This document shows positions 61,001-64,000 of a DNA stretch of 64,000 nucleotides, piece after piece. Below the pieces are notes generated by a model. It had not been told where the DNA came from. It ran no database searches and saw nothing but the letters and a program-made list of their open reading frames with translations. The DNA comes from Hyphomicrobiales bacterium (GTDB taxonomy: Bacteria > Pseudomonadota > Alphaproteobacteria > Rhizobiales > Xanthobacteraceae). The stretch's first letter is position 1. Every line of letters starts with the position of its first letter. Made by a program: the position numbers and the translations under genes. Location of the stretch: contig JACPOA010000034.1 in assembly GCA_016185205.1 (NCBI GenBank), positions 62,001-126,000 of the forward strand, in the 5' to 3' direction.

Positions 61001-61550
61001 TGTTTAAAGAGAATCCATGTGAAGGCTGCGGGAAACTAGCGGACCGGGTGTGGTTTCACAATGCGAGCGGGATGAACCGGTTAACCAATGAAACGCAGGC
61101 ATACGTCATCGCCCGTATTCTTTGCGGCGCCGGGAACGCCGTAGGCTTTTTCCGTCCCCCTCAAAAGATGAGGGGATGGCGCGCCGAAGAAGCGCGCAGT
61201 AACAGGGGCACCGCTTGCGCGATGCCCGGCGCCTCTCGGCGCGCCACCCGGATCACTTCCGCCATCCGGGCTATTTGCGGCGGTTCTCCTTACGGCGCCG
61301 GTCCGCGCTTTCGGGCGAGCGTAGGAATGCCCCACCCGTCAGCGAGCTCCTCGCGCCCGGTCCTTGTGCCGGGGGGCGGGGTCCGGCGCCGCCCGGGAGC
61401 TTGGGGGGTGCGTTCATCCCCCGCCCGCGGGCGCCGCATCCTGCTCCACCATCCGACGCCTCATGACAGCGCCCTCAATGAGCCGGACGCAGGTATTAAA
61501 TCATAGCGCGGAGGCCTCGTCAAGGATTTTTATCCGCGTCATCCCGCCTA
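61001..61550. other. 550-base gene-poor, highly structured intergenic region
   Basis: Lies between the phosphatase-like gene and maf, where infA (IF-1) is commonly found in relatives. No IF-1-like frame is present. The middle (61150-61440) is extremely GC-rich with many short stems, for example CCCCTCAAAAGATGAGGGG at 61158-61176. The only protein candidate is the 48-residue frame at 61271-61417. I could not match it to rnpB, tmRNA or a riboswitch. Confidence 0.5.
61271..61417 (-). CDS. Possible 48-residue basic Pro/Gly-rich protein
   Basis: An ATG at 61417, preceded by GCGGGGG, opens a frame reading MNAPPKLPGGAGPRPPAQG and ending SADRRRKENRRK. The end is strongly basic and the start Pro/Gly-rich, suggesting nucleic-acid contact if translated. 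Third-position GC is lower than in clear genes nearby and no family is recognised. Confidence 0.3.
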   Translation of the reverse strand: MNAPPKLPGGAGPRPPAQGPGARSSLTGGAFLRSPESADRRRKENRRK

Positions 61551-62018
61551 TCATTCGTTGCCGCCGCCGGGCTGTCCGAAGCGAGCGCGGATATGCGCCG
61601 CCAGCTGGTCGCGCACCGCGCGATAGGCCTCGAGCTTCTGCTCGCGGCTGCCTTCCGCCGCGGTCGGATCGGCGGTCGGCCAGTATTCGACCTGCGCCGC
61701 GCTGGTGCGCGTCAGCTCCAGCGCCTTGTGGTGCGCCGGCGGCGACAGCGTCACGATCAGGTCGAAATTGAGCCCTTCCAGCTCGTCCAACTCCTCGATG
61801 GTCATCGGCTTGTGGCGGGCGATATCGACGCCGATCTCCTCCATGACCGCGACCGCGAACGGATCGAGCGTGCCTTTGTGCGCGCCGGCGGAGGCGACGT
61901 AGAGCGTTTTGCCGTACAACTGCTTGAACAGGCCGGCCGCCATCGGCGAACGGATCGCGTTCATGCCGCAGGCGAACAAGACCGCGTGGGGGCGCGCGAG
62001 TCGTTCTGGCGCGACCAT
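61551..62018 (-). CDS. Low-molecular-weight protein-tyrosine-phosphatase / ArsC-like protein
   Basis: A 155-residue protein with the LMW-PTP phosphate loop Cys17-x5-Arg23-Ser24 (FACGMNAIRSPMA) and the acid/base region EYWPTADPTA near residue 112. This matches the arsenate-reductase/LMW-phosphatase gene that lies between UPF0262 and infA in many Hyphomicrobiales. Its true substrate is not known. It begins seven bases after the UPF0262 stop. Confidence 0.88.
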   Translation of the reverse strand: MVAPERLARPHAVLFACGMNAIRSPMAAGLFKQLYGKTLYVASAGAHKGTLDPFAVAVMEEIGVDIARHKPMTIEELDELEGLNFDLIVTLSPPAHHKALELTRTSAAQVEYWPTADPTAAEGSREQKLEAYRAVRDQLAAHIRARFGQPGGGNE

Positions 62019-62025
62019 AAGAAGA

Positions 62026-62520
62026 TCAGCCCTTCCAGTGCAGCACGCAGATCAGGGTGAACAGGCGGCGCGCGGTGTCGATATCGACCGCCACCTTGTC
62101 CTTGAGCCGCTCCACCAGGATATTTGAGCCGTCGTTGTGGATACCGCGCCGGCCCATATCGATCGCCTCGATCTTGTCGGGCGTGGCGGTGCGGATCGCC
62201 TGATAATAGCTGTCGCAGATCATGTAGTAGTCCTTCACGATCCGGCGCAGCGGCGAGAGCGAGAACAGATGCGCGACCACCGGCGTGCCGTCCTCCAGCC
62301 GGATGTCGAACACCAGGCGGTTGCCGTTGATGGAGAGATGCAGCGCGTAAGGGCCGCCGTCGTGGCCGACCGGCTTGAACGAGTTCATCTCGAGCAGGTC
62401 GTAGATCGCGACTTCGCGTTCGTGCTCGACGTCCGGGTTGGAACGGCCGATCGATGCCTCGTCGAGGGTGACCGAGACCAGGCGCTGCTTGTCGGCAGCG
62501 TGTGATTTCGCCGGGCTCAT
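62026..62520 (-). CDS. UPF0262 family protein
   Basis: A 164-residue protein of the UPF0262 family: [32 protein letters not shown] (in part), [35 protein letters not shown] and the end [14 protein letters not shown]. Function unknown; the family is nearly confined to alphaproteobacteria and normally encoded next to hisD. The ATG at 62520 overlaps the hisD stop (ATGA), which sets the start. Confidence 0.92.
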   Translation of the reverse strand: MSPAKSHAADKQRLVSVTLDEASIGRSNPDVEHEREVAIYDLLEMNSFKPVGHDGGPYALHLSINGNRLVFDIRLEDGTPVVAHLFSLSPLRRIVKDYYMICDSYYQAIRTATPDKIEAIDMGRRGIHNDGSNILVERLKDKVAVDIDTARRLFTLICVLHWKG

Positions 62521-63812
62521 TTTAGATTGAGGCGGATCGCCACCGAGCGCGCATGGGCGGCGAGCCCTTCGGCGGTCCCGAGCGCGATCGCGGCCGGCCC
62601 CAGCGCGCGCAGCTGCTCGGGCCCGCATTTGAGTATCGAAGTGCGCTTCATGAAATCGAGTACGCCGAGGCCGGACGAGAAGCGCGCCGAACGCGACGTC
62701 GGCAGCACGTGGTTGGAGCCGGCGACGTAGTCGCCGATGGCTTCCGGCGTATGCGCGCCGATGAAGATCGCGCCGGCATTGCGGATTTTTGCCGAGAGCG
62801 CTTCGGCATCCTCAGTGGCGATCTCCAGATGCTCGGGCGCCAGCCGGTCGACCAGCGCGATTGCCGCGTCGAGCTTGGGCACCATGATGATGGCGCCGAA
62901 ATCGCGCCACGACGCCGCCGCGACCGCGGCGCGCGGCAGCGTCTTGAGCTGGGATTCCACCGCCTTCTCGACCTCGGTTGCGAGCGCAGTGTCGTCGGTG
63001 ATCAGGATCGATTGCGCGCTGGCGTCATGCTCGGCCTGCGCCAAAAGATCGGCCGCGATCCAGTCGGGGTTGCCGGTCTTGTCGGCGAGAATGAGCACTT
63101 CGGACGGGCCGGCGATCATGTCGATGCCGACCTGGCCGAACACCAGCCGCTTGGCCGCCGCCACATAGGCGTTGCCGGGGCCGACGATCTTGGCGACGGC
63201 TGCGATGCTCTCGGTGCCATAGGCGAGCGCGGCCACCGCTTGCGCGCCGCCGATGCGATAGATCTCGTCGACGCCGGCGAGCTTGGCCGCCGCCAGCACC
63301 AGCGGCTCCAGTTTGCCGTCCGGCGTCGGCACCACCATCACCAGCCGCGCGCAGCCGGCGACCTTGGCCGGCACGGCGTTCATCAATACCGACGACGGAT
63401 AGGCCGCCGTGCCGCCCGGCACGTAAAGCCCTACGGCTTCGATCGCGGTCCAGCGCGAACCTAGTTCGACGCCGAGCGCGTCGGTGAAACGATCGTCGGC
63501 GGGCTTCTGGCGGGCGTGATAGGCCTCGATGCGGGTGCGCGCGAGCCTGAGCGCGGCCATCGCTTCGGCGCTGCAAAGCTTCTCCGCCGCGTCGATCTCG
63601 GCCGCGCTCACCCGCAGGCCGGTCTTGGAAAGATCGATGCGGTCGAACTTGGCGGTCAGCTCGAACAGTGCGCGGTCGCCGCCCGTCCTCACCGCGTCGA
63701 TGATGCCGCGCACGGTCGCTTCCACGTCCTGCGCCGCCTCGCGCTTGACGCCGAGGAAGGCGCTAAACCGCGTCGCGAAGTCGGCGCTTTGACTATCCAA
63801 TCGAAGGGGCAT
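62517..63812 (-). CDS. hisD: Histidinol dehydrogenase
   Basis: A 431-residue zinc enzyme catalysing the last two steps of histidine synthesis, L-histidinol to L-histidine with two NAD+. Features: [80 protein letters not shown], the catalytic Glu-His pair in LAPEHLEI and GSNHVLPT. The ATG at 63812 gives the family's usual length; an upstream extension is open but not conserved-looking. First gene of a coupled block with UPF0262 and the phosphatase. Confidence 0.96.
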   Translation of the reverse strand: MPLRLDSQSADFATRFSAFLGVKREAAQDVEATVRGIIDAVRTGGDRALFELTAKFDRIDLSKTGLRVSAAEIDAAEKLCSAEAMAALRLARTRIEAYHARQKPADDRFTDALGVELGSRWTAIEAVGLYVPGGTAAYPSSVLMNAVPAKVAGCARLVMVVPTPDGKLEPLVLAAAKLAGVDEIYRIGGAQAVAALAYGTESIAAVAKIVGPGNAYVAAAKRLVFGQVGIDMIAGPSEVLILADKTGNPDWIAADLLAQAEHDASAQSILITDDTALATEVEKAVESQLKTLPRAAVAAASWRDFGAIIMVPKLDAAIALVDRLAPEHLEIATEDAEALSAKIRNAGAIFIGAHTPEAIGDYVAGSNHVLPTSRSARFSSGLGVLDFMKRTSILKCGPEQLRALGPAAIALGTAEGLAAHARSVAIRLNLK

Positions 63813-63880
63813 GGCGTGGAATCTGATCCATTGTCGCTGAATCGAACCCCTACCTAGCATTTTTGCCCGCGCCGGCGCCC

Positions 63881-63915
63881 AAAAAAGCAAAGACTCCGTC
63901 GCGAGACGGAGCCTT
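63881..63915 (-). terminator. Intrinsic terminator of the gene at the window's right edge
   Basis: On the minus strand a stem CTCCGTC / GACGGAG (loop TCGC) with extra outer pairs is followed by TTTGCTTTTTTG. It lies about 25 bases after the TAA of the partial gene and 70 bases before hisD starts. Confidence 0.8.
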
Positions 63916-63938
63916 GCCGAGAAACCGTGGTCGCCAGA

Positions 63939-64000
63939 TTACATCTTCATCTTACTCTTTTTATGATGGCGCATGTGCTTCTTGCCCATTTTATGATGGC
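63939..64000 (-). CDS. End of a His/Lys/Met-rich small protein (partial)
   Basis: The minus-strand frame ends at a TAA at 63939-63941 and reads HHKMGKKHMRHHKKSKMKM at its end. It is very rich in His, Lys and Met, with HHK repeated; the 12-base TTTTATGATGGC occurs twice (63958-63969 and 63989-64000). Such tails occur in small exported or metal-related proteins of rhizobia. The rest lies outside the window, so no function is offered. Confidence 0.6.
   Translation of the reverse strand, partial: HHKMGKKHMRHHKKSKMKM

Noticed and set aside
61150-61440. Structured region as rnpB, tmRNA or a cobalamin riboswitch
   Set aside because: None of the conserved core sequences of these RNAs could be found on either strand by eye.

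Overview
The window reads as chromosomal DNA of a high-GC alphaproteobacterium of the order Hyphomicrobiales (Rhizobiales), most likely from the Bradyrhizobium / Rhodopseudomonas / Pseudolabrys side. The evidence is: the tRNA-His has A73 and a G1-U72 pair with no G-1; two phasin genes; a PdhS-like cell-cycle kinase; an Irr-type iron box; a FixK/FNR box; a hisD-UPF0262-phosphatase-maf-yacG-tRNA-Phe block; and many ABC and Bug-type uptake systems. No rRNA, CRISPR array, transposase or integrase is visible.

Layout. 1-8.4 kb: end of trxB, a LysR regulator, an L,D-transpeptidase, tRNA-His, two phasins and a large cytoplasmic histidine kinase. 8.5-14.7 kb: a DUF1194 protein, an iron(III) ABC transporter (binding protein plus fused permease) behind an Irr box, an AsmA-family protein and a DUF6460 membrane protein. 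14.7-21.9 kb, minus strand: a spermidine/putrescine-type ABC transporter (ATPase and two permeases, no binding protein), then glpD and glpK interleaved with two paralogous single-domain response regulators. 22-25 kb: a class I glutamine amidotransferase, an SDR protein and malonyl-CoA decarboxylase. 25.3-32.1 kb: a peptide-type ABC operon (fused double ATPase, binding protein, two permeases) ending in a class III CoA-transferase. 32.2-33.5 kb: a small, AT-richer patch with DUF2283, a zinc-finger protein and DUF4258. 33.5-39.6 kb: a DsrE-like protein, a ThDP enzyme, MsrB, a cyclase-family hydrolase, a Bug-type binding protein and a D-tartrate dehydratase-like enolase-superfamily enzyme. 39.6-41.3 kb: an atypical segment (beta-barrel protein plus ACP-like protein) followed by a diverged remnant of the 3' end of the tartrate dehydratase-like gene. 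42-48.4 kb: a zinc alcohol dehydrogenase behind a perfect FixK/FNR box and a complete branched-chain/amide-type ABC transporter (livJGFMH order).

48.5-60.3 kb holds the main catabolic content: a three-component molybdenum hydroxylase whose large subunit is split into two genes, a divergent UbiD decarboxylase operon with a Bug-type binding protein and an amidohydrolase, a small dimeric-barrel-like protein, a 4-HBT-type thioesterase, a two-subunit ThDP decarboxylase-like enzyme and an acyl-CoA ligase. These activities suggest CoA-dependent breakdown of a carboxylated aromatic or heteroaromatic acid; the substrate is not determined. The intergenic region between the Mo-hydroxylase and UbiD operons carries two TTGAC-N4-GTCAA dyads. 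The ligase and ThDP genes sit around yacG inside what is normally a compact housekeeping block (hisD ... maf, yacG, tRNA-Phe).

60.3-64 kb: maf, a 550-base stretch where infA would be expected but no infA is seen, then a low-molecular-weight phosphatase-like gene, UPF0262, hisD and the end of a His/Lys/Met-rich small protein. A palindromic intergenic repeat family occurs at about 17.5, 41.6 and 60.3 kb, and other hairpin repeats lie at 23.6, 29.0, 38.2-38.4 and 48.4 kb. All functional calls are made by reading the translated sequence; no database search was run.
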